Source: Melastoma dodecandrum (lineage: Eukaryota > Streptophyta > Magnoliopsida > Myrtales > Melastomataceae). From it: a stretch of DNA of 64,000 nucleotides. A model generated the notes under the pieces. It was given only the letters and a program-made list of their open reading frames with translations. It was not told the origin of the DNA and did no database searches. The stretch spans positions 434,001 to 498,000 of the forward strand of contig JARUPY010000089.1 of NCBI GenBank assembly GCA_029817715.1. The letters are read 5' to 3'. Made by a program: the position numbers and the translations under genes. Positions 25,797 to 36,004 of this stretch are shown piece by piece; position 1 is the first letter of the stretch; every line of letters begins with the position of its first letter.

Positions 25797-27864
25797 TCAT
25801 TGCGCACTCATTGAGATTACTTCATACTCCCCACACCTTCTTAAGTGTATGATCATAGACCCATTAACAATAGGTAGAACATCACAGCACTGGCGACGAG
25901 GCGCCTTCATCTGAATTATTTTGCCACAATAGTTAAGTCAGCAGCAAGGTTCGCGTTACTAGAAAAGGGAAAAACAAAGCAAGGTTATCCTAAATTCTTA
26001 GGAAAATGTACCTCCTCAACGTGTTGTTCAAGTCTCCGTGAGAACACGGTAATCCTCTTCAAATTCCTCACAATATTACCCCTAACACAATTTCCAGATA
26101 CGTGCCTTACATAGTCACTCTGAGCACCATTCTCCTCTGATATGATGTTGTCCAGGAAAAAGACAACTGGCCTCTCACATGGATCCCTCGGTAAGTCTCT
26201 CAGATTGAACATATAGTGGCTCTGGGCACTCCTACTCCTCCTCCAAGGAGAGAAGGACTTCTGAACTGAAAGTAGATCGGGAAGGGGTACGTTTCCTTCA
26301 TATACCTGAATGACATATCCCCACGAAACTGAAACGGTTAACGAATTAGCCCTGTCGTAGCACACGTTCTGTTGCAAAATCCTGGCAGGATCAACATTGG
26401 CAGCCTTAAAAAGATGTTCCATTGCCTCTGTTTTGTTCATCGTTGGGAAGATTGTATCTACAGCCTCCATGTGGTGTAGTGACACCAGAGGTGACAATGG
26501 ATGTGCCGTTAGCAACCCGAATAGATCTCCCCGCATATCTATCTGAAGCAAACAGTAGACATTTCCTATTTTCATACCAACCCGAACATGAGTATACAAA
26601 TACAAAAAAAAAGAAATGCACCTTCAGCCGGTGTTGAATACACTACAAAGTGCCAGATACATTTATTCACTATGACTAACATTGCCATTAATTAACATGT
26701 AATCAAGCCAAATATAAAGAACACACAAGTACAAAAACAATAGTGTTTTTCTTCCAAAAGCAGCTGTTATATCAAGAACAAAATTGGAAATATGCAATCC
26801 AGAACAGGAAACAAGTCTTGTGCTGTTATATTATCCATAACTGCTGGCCGACACAAACAGACACTTCTGCTGCAGCGAAGAGGCTAAAGACCAACAATTG
26901 CTACGCAATTAGTCATAAGGTCAAGGTTCAACACTGCTCAATTTTTCATGCCTCAATTTGGGAACATTTTCTTATCAAACTACTCCTATAAACAAAAACA
27001 GCAATGGACCATAGAACCAACCACAAAGCAATGCAAAAAATGGAAAGTCCGCATTACCTGATGAAAACCAGGCTCGTGGGTTAACCCGACGCCCAATTCC
27101 GCGACACATGAAAACACCCTGGCATCACTCCCGTATAAATGAGCATACCGGACCAAACACCCGTCCATCACCCTCGCCAGTGCCTCCGCAAGGGAGCTGC
27201 TAATCACAAACCCACCCCCGCCAAACCCCATTTCGAAGGAATACCTGGCATTCTGCTCGTAATTCTCCGAATTACTCCCAACATAGTACCACCTAGTGTG
27301 GTCATACTTCCTGAGCACGCTCACCAAATTATCCACGAAGAACACGGTGTCGTCATCCCCAAAGACGTACCAGCGGATGCCGGGCTCCCGGCGGTCGACG
27401 ACCTCCTTGACGATGCGGGCGAGGCGGACGGCGGAGCGGAGGCCGCCGGGGAAGGTGTAGGGGAAGTGAGAGGAATCATGGGAGGGGACGGCAGGGGGAA
27501 GGGAAGGATCGTAAGGGGCGGGATTAGGGTTAGGGTTGGGCTCGAGGAAGGCCAGGGCACGGGTTGTGTTGGGGGAGAACCAGAGGCGTAGGAAGGGGCC
27601 GCGGCGGGGGAGGGAGAGGGAGGAGGAGGCGATGGAGAAGAGGAGGTGGCTGCGGGTGGTGGGAGCGGTGGTGGTGGAGGAGGGAGGGGGGAAGTTCTGG
27701 AGGAGGAGGGTGGAGGGAGGGGTGCGGGCGTGTTGGTTGGCGAGGAGGAGGTAAGTTATGAACAGGAGAGACAGCAGGAGGAGGACGTTCTGCGTTCTCC
27801 ACGGCGACAGGGATTTCATCCTCCAGGTCGACGGCGGCGATCCGGCGGAGGTGCGCGCAGGCAT
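25797..27864 (-). CDS. DUF604 glycosyltransferase (Fringe-related, GT31 type)
   Basis: Three minus-strand exons (27058-27864, 26012-26542, 25797-25910) give 483 residues without a break. The start is the ATG at 27864. A type II membrane anchor, NVLLLLSLLFITYLLLA (about residues 25-42), fits a Golgi enzyme. A Pro/Ser-rich stem follows. The domain has WYVFGDDDTVFF, whose DDD is the metal and sugar-nucleotide binding motif, then YYVGSNSE, ARYSFEMGFGGGGFVIS, CLVRYAHLYGSDARVFSC and LTHEPGFHQ. Exon 2 adds the DUF604 tail (LFGLLTAHPLSPLVSLHHMEAVDTIFP). Exon 3 ends with APRRQCCDVLP, a typical C terminus. The substrate is unknown. The region near the start is GC-rich, so several long open frames on the opposite strand are shadows. 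The stretch EPNPNPNPAPYDP is a small repeat in the stem. Confidence 0.9.
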
Positions 27865-29052
27865 CGTCGTCGTCCTCAGTTCCAAGTAACAAGCGATTAG
27901 AGTGAGGATTTCGGCTTCTCCCTGACGGAACACCCAAAGGATGTGGCAATGTTTTCTAATGTTGTTGTATTATATCCCCAACCTCGTACTTCCCGTTCCC
28001 ATTCGGTACACGCCAAAACACAACCATGGATGGATGGATGTGATCTCATTTCACTTCAAGTCTACCCCGTTTGTTCTAAACTACTCTCCCAGGGATGGGA
28101 TCATCGCCCCTTGTCCTCCTCCTCCTCCTCCTCTGCCTCCGGGATCAGGTAAACACGAGAGTCTGGCCAACCATGCACCCTTCCCTGACCTCCACCACGA
28201 ACAGGACACCAGTCATTGCCGTAACGTTTTGCCGAGACTTATATCAAGTCGGTGGTGGACATCCTGACTCGTCTCGGAGGTTGTCCTTGGGGGAGTCTAA
28301 GGTGGAGTCGAGAGGCATGGATTAGTCTCAATTAGACTTTCTTTTTTCAGAATAATAATCCAGTTTCCATTGCATGAAGATCATGAGTTTCACGTTATGA
28401 CAGAGAGAGTTCATCCGCATTGTCAAATCAATGTGACGCAGAATCTATCTATACATTCGTAACATATAGTTCGGAATCTCATATAGCGCATTCAAGGGAG
28501 TTTCCATATGTTCATCTGCCTATAAAAATATGTTCCTTGGGTTACTTCATGGAATATATATAGACATAGAATCGATCTAATTGAGAAGGGAAATCCCCAT
28601 GGCCAGAGGGCTTAAAATTCTGCCTCATCGGTCTCCGCAGTGATCATCGTGTCCATGTCCCTCACCGTTGGGCCGCCCGAGTTGAGAGGAATCGACCGAA
28701 AAACATTAGGGAGATCGGACTTCGAACCTCCGTCTTAAGCCGTGAGTTCGTGAAAGGGCTTGCTTACGATATTATCAATTGTCAAAGTAGGAACATCCAT
28801 TTTCCCTAACTTAGCTTAAGCTTGTGTGATTTAGGGAGGCGTAATCCCTTCCGACTCCTACTTGATCCCATGCTAAACCATCTTCGTTGATGTTTATTCA
28901 TTTTATTATTCTATCCTTTGACATCAATCTCACTCTCTCACACAACAACCACAATATGGGAACGAAAGCAGAAAAAAGAAAAAAAACACCTGAGAATCAG
29001 AGAAAAGTTGAACACTTGTATTGAAGCTGCAGTGAATAATCTCGACTCCTGT
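27865..29052. other. Spacer and 5' region of the DUF604 gene
   Basis: A (CCT)n microsatellite occurs near 28115-28140. Otherwise no gene or repeat is recognised. The last 130 bases are the 3' untranslated region of the PR-10 gene on the minus strand, and resemble the matching region after the PR-10 pseudogene at 31140-31220 in inverted orientation. Confidence 0.4.
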
Positions 29053-29636
29053 TTAAGCGCACTCTTCCGGGTGGGCGACGAGGTACTCCTCCACTGCCTT
29101 GAACAGTCCACTGGCCCTAAGCTTCCCCTCCTTGACCTCCTCCACCTTCAGCTCGTACCCTGCCTTCACGTGGTACTCGCTCGTCATCTTGCACACGCAT
29201 CCCCCTCCGGGAGCTGCCTCGAACTTGATCTCGGTGACGACGGAATCGACCTTCTCAAATTCGATGTCGCATCCGATGAGGGTGTAATTGGTGTGCAGCT
29301 TCTCGACTTCGACCACGTCAATCCTGTGCTTCATGAACTTGAGCTTGCCGCCTGTCACATCACGTAATCATAAAAGGATCAACCATCACGAACGTTTCCC
29401 TGACATCCAACAAAAATCATGCACGCATGGCAGGCAATGGAAATGAACTAACCATCGACGAGGTTGGTCTGCTTGATGCTGCCGGCACCGCCATTGCCCT
29501 CGAGGAACTCGACACTCTTGATGCCTCCAGGGACGGCCTTGGGGATGAAGACGTGGGACTCGGTGACGAGGGCCTTGAAGAGCCTGGCGGGGGAGACGGT
29601 GCTGGTGAACTCCTCGGTGTAGCTGGTAACTGCCAT
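29053..29636 (-). CDS. PR-10 / Bet v 1-like protein, intact
   Basis: Two minus-strand exons (29453-29636 and 29053-29351) join in a Gly codon to give 160 residues, the standard PR-10 length with the standard single intron. The glycine-rich P-loop-like motif GNGGAGSIK is at about residues 47-55, and the Bet v 1 signature lies in exon 2 (VDSVVTEIKFEA, CKMTSEYHVKAG). A C-terminal helix ends AVEEYLVAHPEECA. PR-10 proteins are cytosolic, bind hydrophobic ligands such as flavonoids and cytokinins in a large cavity, and rise under pathogen or stress signals. Some are tree allergens. A TATA box (TATAAATC on the minus strand) lies near 29758-29766. It is head to head with a broken copy 432 bases away. 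Confidence 0.95.
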
Positions 29637-30068
29637 TTTTCTTGCTGAGTCAAGAAGGAAGGAGGAGCGTGGATGACGATGATGATGCTGCAGGAGTCGC
29701 TTCTAAGGTTGGAGAGTGTGATATTGTGGATACAAGATGGAAGCCTTCCGAGCACATCGATTTATACGAAGTATGGAATTAGTGTGAACAGAGAGGTGGG
29801 AGGGTGCTATTTTGTCGGGAGCCAATCAACTTGGAATGATGGGGACTCAAAACAAGAAGATGGCATCAGAGGCCCTTGACGGTGTCCATCCAGGGTTGCT
29901 CTGAGTATTCAAAATCTGAGGGCTAAAATTGCAGTCCCCACACTTTAACACCGACACGACCACGCTTCTTATAAATAACGACGAATTTCGGTCTGGTCTC
30001 GCATCCTCCCAACAGCAACTCACACTTCCCTACAATTTCAGCACTTCTTACACTTCCAGAAAGAAAAA
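29637..30068. promoter_or_regulatory. Divergent promoter between two PR-10 genes
   Basis: This 432-base interval separates two head-to-head PR-10 genes. TATA boxes are present for both: TATAAATC near 29758-29766 on the minus strand and TATAAATA at 29970-29977 on the plus strand, each 90 to 130 bases from its ATG. The segments next to each ATG are similar in inverted orientation (for example the short AGAAAGAAAAA-ATGGCAG leader), as expected from an inverted duplication. Confidence 0.65.
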
Positions 30069-31102
30069 ATGGCAGTTACCAGCTACACCGAGGAGTTCAC
30101 GTCCACTGTCTCCCCCGCCAGGCTCTTCAAGGCCCTTGTCACCGAGTCCAACGTCTTCATCCCCAAGACTGTCTGTTGGTACACGTGGAAGCCCTCGGAA
30201 ATGAGTCGAATCCGATCCAGTTCTTGATCGGAAGTTAAAGAAAAATAAAAAGACATAATTTACGTGATTCGGTTAATCGACTTACGTCCACGGACAGAAA
30301 AGAAGATTTCACTATATTCAATGGAATACAAACTTAGATTGAGACACTCTCTAACCCCTTCGACCTACTCGTGTGCAAGATCTCGCTTTTCTGGTAAGAA
30401 ATAAAGTCGAAGTGTTTCCCGTGTTTCCCAATACACACACTTTCTTTACCGCCGCACTCTTCTATGCTCTAAATACCTATTGAATAGATGGTCATCAAAA
30501 TATAGAAAATCTGATAGGTAAATATATTAGGTTATATAATCAAATGTCATTCAATATATCTAACCTAAGAGTTATATTCTCTCCCTTTTCGTATATTTAT
30601 ATTATTCAAATCGCAATATAACCGACTTCGGGTCACAAAATCCTAACACCGTCCTGAATCAAGAGCGTTGAGTTCCTCGAGGGCGATGGCGTTGTCGGCA
30701 CCATCAAGCAGACCAGCCTTGTTAACGGTAAGAGTAGTGCCAGATTAGGATAACCTTGGTTGAATGTTCCTGATAAATGACATTCTTGTGGCCCCGAAAT
30801 GAATCATAGACGGGAAGCTCAAGTACATGAAGCACAGGACAGACGTGCTTGACGCTGAGAACCTGTACTGCAAGTATCACCGGATGAGGTGTTGACTTCG
30901 AGAAGGTCGAGTCCGTCATCTATGAGGTCAAGTTCGAGGCCGCTCCCGGAGGCAGATGCGTCTGCAAGATGACTAGCGAGTACCATGTCAAGGTCGGGTA
31001 CGAGCTGAAGGTGGAGGAATTGAAGGAGGGGAAGCTGAGGGCCAGCGGACTGTTCAAGGCAGTCTAGGAGTACCTTGTCGCCCACCCTGAGGAGTGCACT
31101 TA
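30069..31102 (+). pseudogene. PR-10 / Bet v 1-like copy, broken by an LTR insertion and frameshifts
   Basis: The start, MAVTSYTEEFTSTVSPARLF, is identical to the intact gene on the other side of the promoter, and VTESNVFIPK differs by one residue. After VFIPK the frame enters a 475-base insertion (30174-30648). Family sequence resumes with KSVEFLEGDG-like bases at 30660 (read as RVEFLEGDGVVGTIKQTSLVNG). The intron survives (30728-30809, GT-AG). Exon 2 begins DGKLKYMKHRTDVLDAENLY, then shifts frame near 30895 and contains stops. One stop (TAG in place of a codon in AVEEYL) lies at about 31066. The original stop is at 31100-31102. The insertion alone would abolish the protein; later frameshifts show relaxed selection. 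Confidence 0.92.
30174..30648 (+). mobile_element. Probable solo LTR inserted in PR-10 exon 1
   Basis: The insert starts TGTTGGTACACG and ends ...AAAATCCTAACA, giving LTR-like TGTTG...TAACA termini, over 475 bases. It is flanked by CTGTC (30169-30173) and CCGTC (30649-30653), a 5-base target duplication with one mismatch. There is no internal coding region or second LTR, so a solo LTR left by LTR-LTR recombination is the simplest reading. It is different from the copia LTR at 1756. Termini were chosen by comparing with the intact PR-10 gene, which has no sequence here. Confidence 0.72.
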
Positions 31103-31377
31103 AATGAGGGTCGAGCCGCGGCTTCAGTACAAGTGTTGTGCATTTTTTTCCCCTTATCTGTTTCTTTGTTTTGGCTTTCTCGCCATATTGAGGTTGTCGT
31201 GCGAGAGTGAGATTGATGGAGTGACATTGTAATCAGATGGTTGAACAATTGGATCAAATAAGAGCCGATGAATGTTTTAGTGACATCCCATGACTTTCCC
31301 CTGTCTTGCTAGATGAACTCAGAGGATTTTTGCTTCCTTGACTTAATCATCATTTAGTACTTGTTTCTTTCCTAATG
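31103..31377. other. Spacer after PR-10 relic
   Basis: This is the former 3' untranslated region of the PR-10 copy followed by AT-rich DNA. A pyrimidine-rich acceptor-like sequence just before 31390 marks the first recognisable HD-Zip exon. Confidence 0.35.
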
Positions 31378-32341
31378 GTTACTCCAAGGTACTATGGGTT
31401 GAGAATGTAGAAGTGGATGATAGAGGAGTCCATAGCCTGTACCGGCAGCTGGTTGACTCGGGTCACACATTTGGCACGAGATCGTTGGGTGGCAACACTG
31501 GATCGGCAATGTGCACATCCTGCGAGCACCATGGCCACATATATTACCTCTGGTGAATCGGTTGTGATGACTAAACAAGAGCGGAGAAAAAGCATGATGA
31601 AATTAGCCGAGAGGAAGGTCATGATCTTTCGCACGGGAGCGAGCACCTTGACTGCTCACACATGGACAACACTGTCAGAGGATGTTCAAGTCTCGACGAC
31701 CCTGGTCGACCACCTGGCATTGTGCTGAGTGCTGCTACTTCATTCTGGCTTCCTGTACCACCGAAAAGAGTATTCGACTTCCTTTGAGATGAGAACTCGC
31801 ACAATGAAGTAACTAAAACTTCCATACGCATTAACAGTGAATAAAATCGGGCTTCTGAAGTTTTTCTTCTGCTTTCGTTGTTCTGCAGTGGGATATTCTT
31901 TCCAACGACAGGGTCGTCCAGGAAATGGCACGTATTGTCAATGGCCTGCGATACCGGCAACAGTGTATCCCTACTTCGCGTAAATGTCAGCCACAGAAGA
32001 ATTCTTTATCCTCGTCTGAGATTTCTGGGATGCCAAATTAAATTACTTAACCACAGCATAAACTTCTACAGAGAGCGAACTCAAGCCAATGCAACATGTT
32101 CATCCTACAGGAGAGCTGCACAGACTCGACAGGGCTTTTCATGATCTATGCATCGGTAGACATCCTGGCCATGAATGTCGTCTTGAATGGTGGAGATCCA
32201 GACTATGTAGCTCTCCTTCCTTTAGGATTCCCCATACTCCCCAATGGCTCTGCCCCAAATGGGGGCGACCGAGCCGTCGGATCTGGAGGATCCCTCCTGA
32301 CAATGGGCTCCCATTTCCTCATAAAATGTAAGCCCAACTGA
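31378..32341 (+). pseudogene. HD-Zip class IV (ANL2/PDF2-like) fragment, START and C-terminal region only
   Basis: Pieces in three frames follow an HD-Zip IV protein in order. They are [20 protein letters not shown] with [11 protein letters not shown] (START domain), [49 protein letters not shown] followed by a stop, then after an intron (about 31810-31888) [64 protein letters not shown] and GSLLTMG. At least three frameshifts and a stop are present. The homeodomain, leucine zipper and the N-terminal part of START are absent, as is the final C-terminal block. These factors specify epidermal fate and anthocyanin in plants. This piece cannot bind DNA. It is likely a truncated duplicate of a gene elsewhere. 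Confidence 0.87.
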
Positions 32342-33124
32342 GAAACACATCCGATCAAGCACGAGCTACCTTCTTCTTCTCCTCTATTCATCGCACCTTT
32401 ATTTTTACCACAGCAAATAAAGGTCACAAGGGAGAGGAAGGAATTCAAAGAAACGACACAACGACAGACAGACAGGTATCGAAGTGCAAAAAATGGATTG
32501 ATCCTGCCCAAATTGCTTACAAAATGCTTAAGAATGGAAGGAGGATTAGAGGTTCGGGCATTGACTTCCCAAATGACATCGAAGGTCAACAAGCTTCAAA
32601 CAAGCATGATTAACTTCCTGTTGTCGTAATCTTTTCTTCGTTTGGGAGGCTGTTCTCCAAGTCGCGCATGAATTTGAATCGCCAACTCTGTTTCTTAGAC
32701 ATTCTTTCAATGGTTTCTTCGTTATGGACTAGCCGACACTAAGTATGTAATTTTCTTAGTGCACATCTGTTCAATTTCTCCAACCAATTGAAAAGGGAAA
32801 ATCTTAAAATGACTGTTCTTATCAGCCGATTTCTTTTATTCTACTCCTATTCACTTTCCATTTAGCTTCCTTAATCTCGGATATTAGCCAAAACACAGCG
32901 AAACCAAAGCTTGAAAGAAAGAATAGATCAAAACCAGAAATCACAGACCTCCTTATTTCCTGAAGCACCTAGCAATACAAAAAGATCCGTCGTCTCGATA
33001 CAATCAAAATAAATTCCACTCCAAGTTAAATTATGTCTATCTAAAGATACAAAATTCCTTGTCTGACGATGGAAAAGGAAGAAGGACATTGACCTTGAAG
33101 TTGCTGAAACCTTCGGTTTACATC
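32342..33124. other. Spacer between HD-Zip relic and TMEM97-like gene
   Basis: No gene or repeat is seen. Part must be the 3' untranslated region of the minus-strand TMEM97-like gene. Confidence 0.35.
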
Positions 33125-33826
33125 TCACGTCCTCTTTTTCCTCAAGAACGAAGGCCTTGAGCCCCCAGCTGAAAAAGGAGTCTTCCTACTATGCGACAAA
33201 AGGCCGCGTAGCATGGCCAATACACCGATGCCCAAGAAGGGGGAATAGACCATCACAAGCTTATCAGAAGACTTTGAAGACCACATCAAATCGGGCAATA
33301 TAGCTGCCTGCAAATGGGTTCAGCACATTAAAATGCTTTGACAAACTCAACAAGCCCCTGGTCAACAAGGCCTACCAGTAACAACTAACTACGTCTTCCT
33401 CCTAACGAAACGAAGTCTCCAAAAGTTCCAATCTTAGCCCCAATGAATTCAACCTAACCAATCACAGAACCAAACCCACCATCAATCAAATGAAAAACTT
33501 ACCATGGAGGTAACGAGGGAGACACCGTAGACGAGACAAGTAGTGGGGAACCAGGGCTTCGACCCCAAGATCCCAACCAAGTTGGCGAGGCAGAGGGGCC
33601 AGTGGAAGGCGAGCTCAAGACCGACCAACCCAACGAAAAAATGGGGCCGCTCGGCGACGAGGTAGTCGCCGTACTCTCGGGCGTAGATGTCCTTGAGGTT
33701 TACGAGGATGTCGGGGAAGAAGGACCGGGGGATGCATGACTGGCCGTCAAAGAGAGGGATGATCACCGCCATGAAGAGGAAGTAGACGAGGAGGAGCCCA
33801 TCGAAGAGCTTCTGGAAGCATCCCAT
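33125..33826 (-). CDS. TMEM97-like / EXPERA-domain membrane protein
   Basis: Two minus-strand exons (33503-33826 and 33125-33307) give 168 residues. Four hydrophobic helices are visible: LFDGLLLVYFLFMAVIIPL, FFVGLVGLELAFHWPLCLA, the TCLVYGVSLVTSM region and VYSPFLGIGVLAMLRGLL. Conserved family points include the acidic residue in IIPLFDGQ, the YGDYLVAERPHFF stretch and KPWFPTTCL. EXPERA proteins of the TMEM97 (sigma-2 receptor) type reside in the ER and endolysosome and are linked to sterol handling. The C-terminal FLRKKRT resembles a dilysine-type ER retrieval signal, though it is not exact. No defect is seen. Confidence 0.88.
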
Positions 33827-34489
33827 TGCTTTCCCCCGACAGGATCTTTGCGGCGCTTGGAGAAAAACTTTGAGAGTGATGAGATTGGCTCGGGGGAGCA
33901 GGTCTGAAACGGAATCTCTCCCTCATCGATCCACGTGCACATCACGTGGGATGCTGCATTTTCTACCTATCAAGTGCACCCAAATAGGGAAAAAACGAGG
34001 AAAAAATTTAAATTTATCCGACGACTTTTAAAATATCTTAATTTGTAACTTTACGGGATAAATTTGTCATTTCAATCGTCACTTCAAAAAACGCCTCTAT
34101 TTTACTCAATTTTTTTTTTCCAGTAAGGTATTTGGTTGCAAAACTCCAACAACAATCGAGAACAAACTGCCGCCTTCTATTACTAAGTTTGGTAGAGACA
34201 CGTTCTTAATACAATTGGAGACTGTCCCCGCGGGGTTGACAATATCCGCTAAACGTTTGAGAGAAAGTGGTAAAAGCTAACTAGCCAGATTAAAATGAAC
34301 GTGTCGTTGTTCTACGGGACTTCAGAATGTCTGCCGAAGGGTAGTTTTTGGGTTGGCGATCAGATCCTCCCCCTTGCTGTCCTCTGGTGTCTGCATAGCA
34401 TAGCAACGATGAAGAGCATGTCAGGCAGGCATTACGTGGTAAACCAACACCCCCACCCTAAACATTTACCTTTTGAGTTAGAAGTCTAC
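33827..34489. other. Spacer between TMEM97-like and HMGB genes
   Basis: Mostly AT-rich with a T run near 34112-34121. It must contain the TMEM97-like promoter and the HMGB 3' end. No clear motif is recognised. Confidence 0.35.
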
Positions 34490-36004
34490 CTAAGAGCTTG
34501 TTTCTTCTTCTTCACCATCATTGTGGACCTCAGAGGTCGATTTCTCAGATGCAGCCTGTGTAGCCTTCTCTACATTGCCCTGCTGCATCATCACACAACC
34601 GATTTGGTTGACAGGTTTCCTGGGGGCCAGAAAATTATGCAAATAGGACTGGAAGAGTTATACCGTTTTGTTTGCAAATTCTATCTTTGCTGTCTCATAT
34701 TCTGCCTTCTTCTTGGAGGCTTTCTCAGTGTAAGGCGCTTTTTCCTTCAAAATCCAAAGCAATTTGCAGCCTAAGATGGTTACTTGTAGAAACATAATAG
34801 TTTGCCAGGGGAGGATAAGATTTGTCCTTACAGACTCGGACAGCGATCTCCATTTCTCTCCACCAGCTTTGGTGACCTGTGCAAAACGATGCATGTCATG
34901 AGGGCAGCAAAGATACAGGTGACCAACTTTATTCTGCATGATGCATCAGGCAGGCAAGTACATTCATTGGGATCAAGACGATAATCAATTTCAAACTAAG
35001 AAGTCTGACTCAGAGGAATTGCCACTGCAACAGATGCTTCAGAGCTCGGCAACAAAATCAAGAAAAGAATGCACACAAGCACAAAGCAAAAGGCTCAGCA
35101 AATGAATCGGAATTGTGAATACTTCATCGCAGACAGCTGTTTGACACACCGTTCACATCCACCGACCATCTAACATGATTCATCCACGCCATCTAAGGAA
35201 ACAGCATGGAAAAGCAATTCCATTTTGCAGTTCAATAAGACTCACAGCAGCAACCGATTTGTTATCCGGAAAGTTTTCCTTGTAGGTCTTCCTGAAGTCC
35301 TCCCTATCATGAAAGTCAAACCGAAGAAAGTCAGTAAACCATAATAGCGTAAGGATAATGCAGAAAATGAAGAAAAGAACTGCCATATTCTGGATGAAGG
35401 GAAGAAAATCAAACAATTACTGACAGGAAGACAAAGTAAGCACTAGGAGGTCGCTTTGGAGCTCCTGAATCCTTCTTGCCGGCCTTCTTCTTTGAGGTAG
35501 CAGTGTTCTCCTTTGTCACCTTGAGCATCCTTCAACAGCCACCCAAGCACAACGTGAAGAAGACAAAAAGAAACATTTCCTTAGTTTCTTCCAGAGAAGT
35601 TAATTAATCATTAGAAAGGAACGTCATGGCTCTCAGAACGGCAGAGATGCACTTCCTAAAAGACAAAGTTAAAAGAAGCAGAGCATCACAGATCAAAGCA
35701 AGCAGAAGCACGATTTTGAAATAGAGCAAGCGACTCGAGCGCATCCCACAGATCCAGAGAACAAAACTGAGAAGGATAGGCGAAGAAGAAGCCAGCCAAA
35801 TCTGATTCCAGCGGATGAAGCACACGTCAGGCAGATTACGCCAAGAGAACGTCATCAAAGCGACCGATCGTGGTTCGTCCACAAGGAAAACGGATAAACA
35901 ACAGGAAACGAAACCAAGAACATCACGCGAGATCGTTCAAGGGCGGGGCTGTACTGTGAAGGGAGCATCTTCCGAGCGACGGCGACGTTCTTGAGCCCTT
36001 TCAT
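34490..36004 (-). CDS. HMGB-type high mobility group protein
   Basis: Six small minus-strand exons (35955-36004, 35425-35529, 35246-35303, 34832-34876, 34664-34744, 34490-34582) join in frame to 143 residues. The basic N-terminal region TSKKKAGKKDSGAPKRPPSA leads into an HMG box: AYFVFLEDFRKTYKENFP, NKSVAAVTKAGGEKWRSLS and EKAPYTEKASKKKAEYE. An acidic tail, DGEEEETSS, closes the protein. Exon sizes and phases match plant HMGB genes. HMGB proteins bend DNA in chromatin and assist transcription and repair. The first exon, MKGLKNVAVARKMLPSQ, joins in phase through an intron of 425 bases but is less basic than usual, so the start is less certain than the box. For the last exon I used the acceptor at 34583, which keeps the frame. 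Confidence 0.87.

Noticed and set aside
27139..27900. Long Gly/Arg-rich plus-strand frames across the DUF604 first exon
   Set aside because: High GC content removes stops; the minus-strand DUF604 frame explains the region with real motifs.
28700..28760. Sequence resembling part of a tRNA (TTCGAACC-like)
   Set aside because: No cloverleaf stems or A box could be placed at the proper distance.
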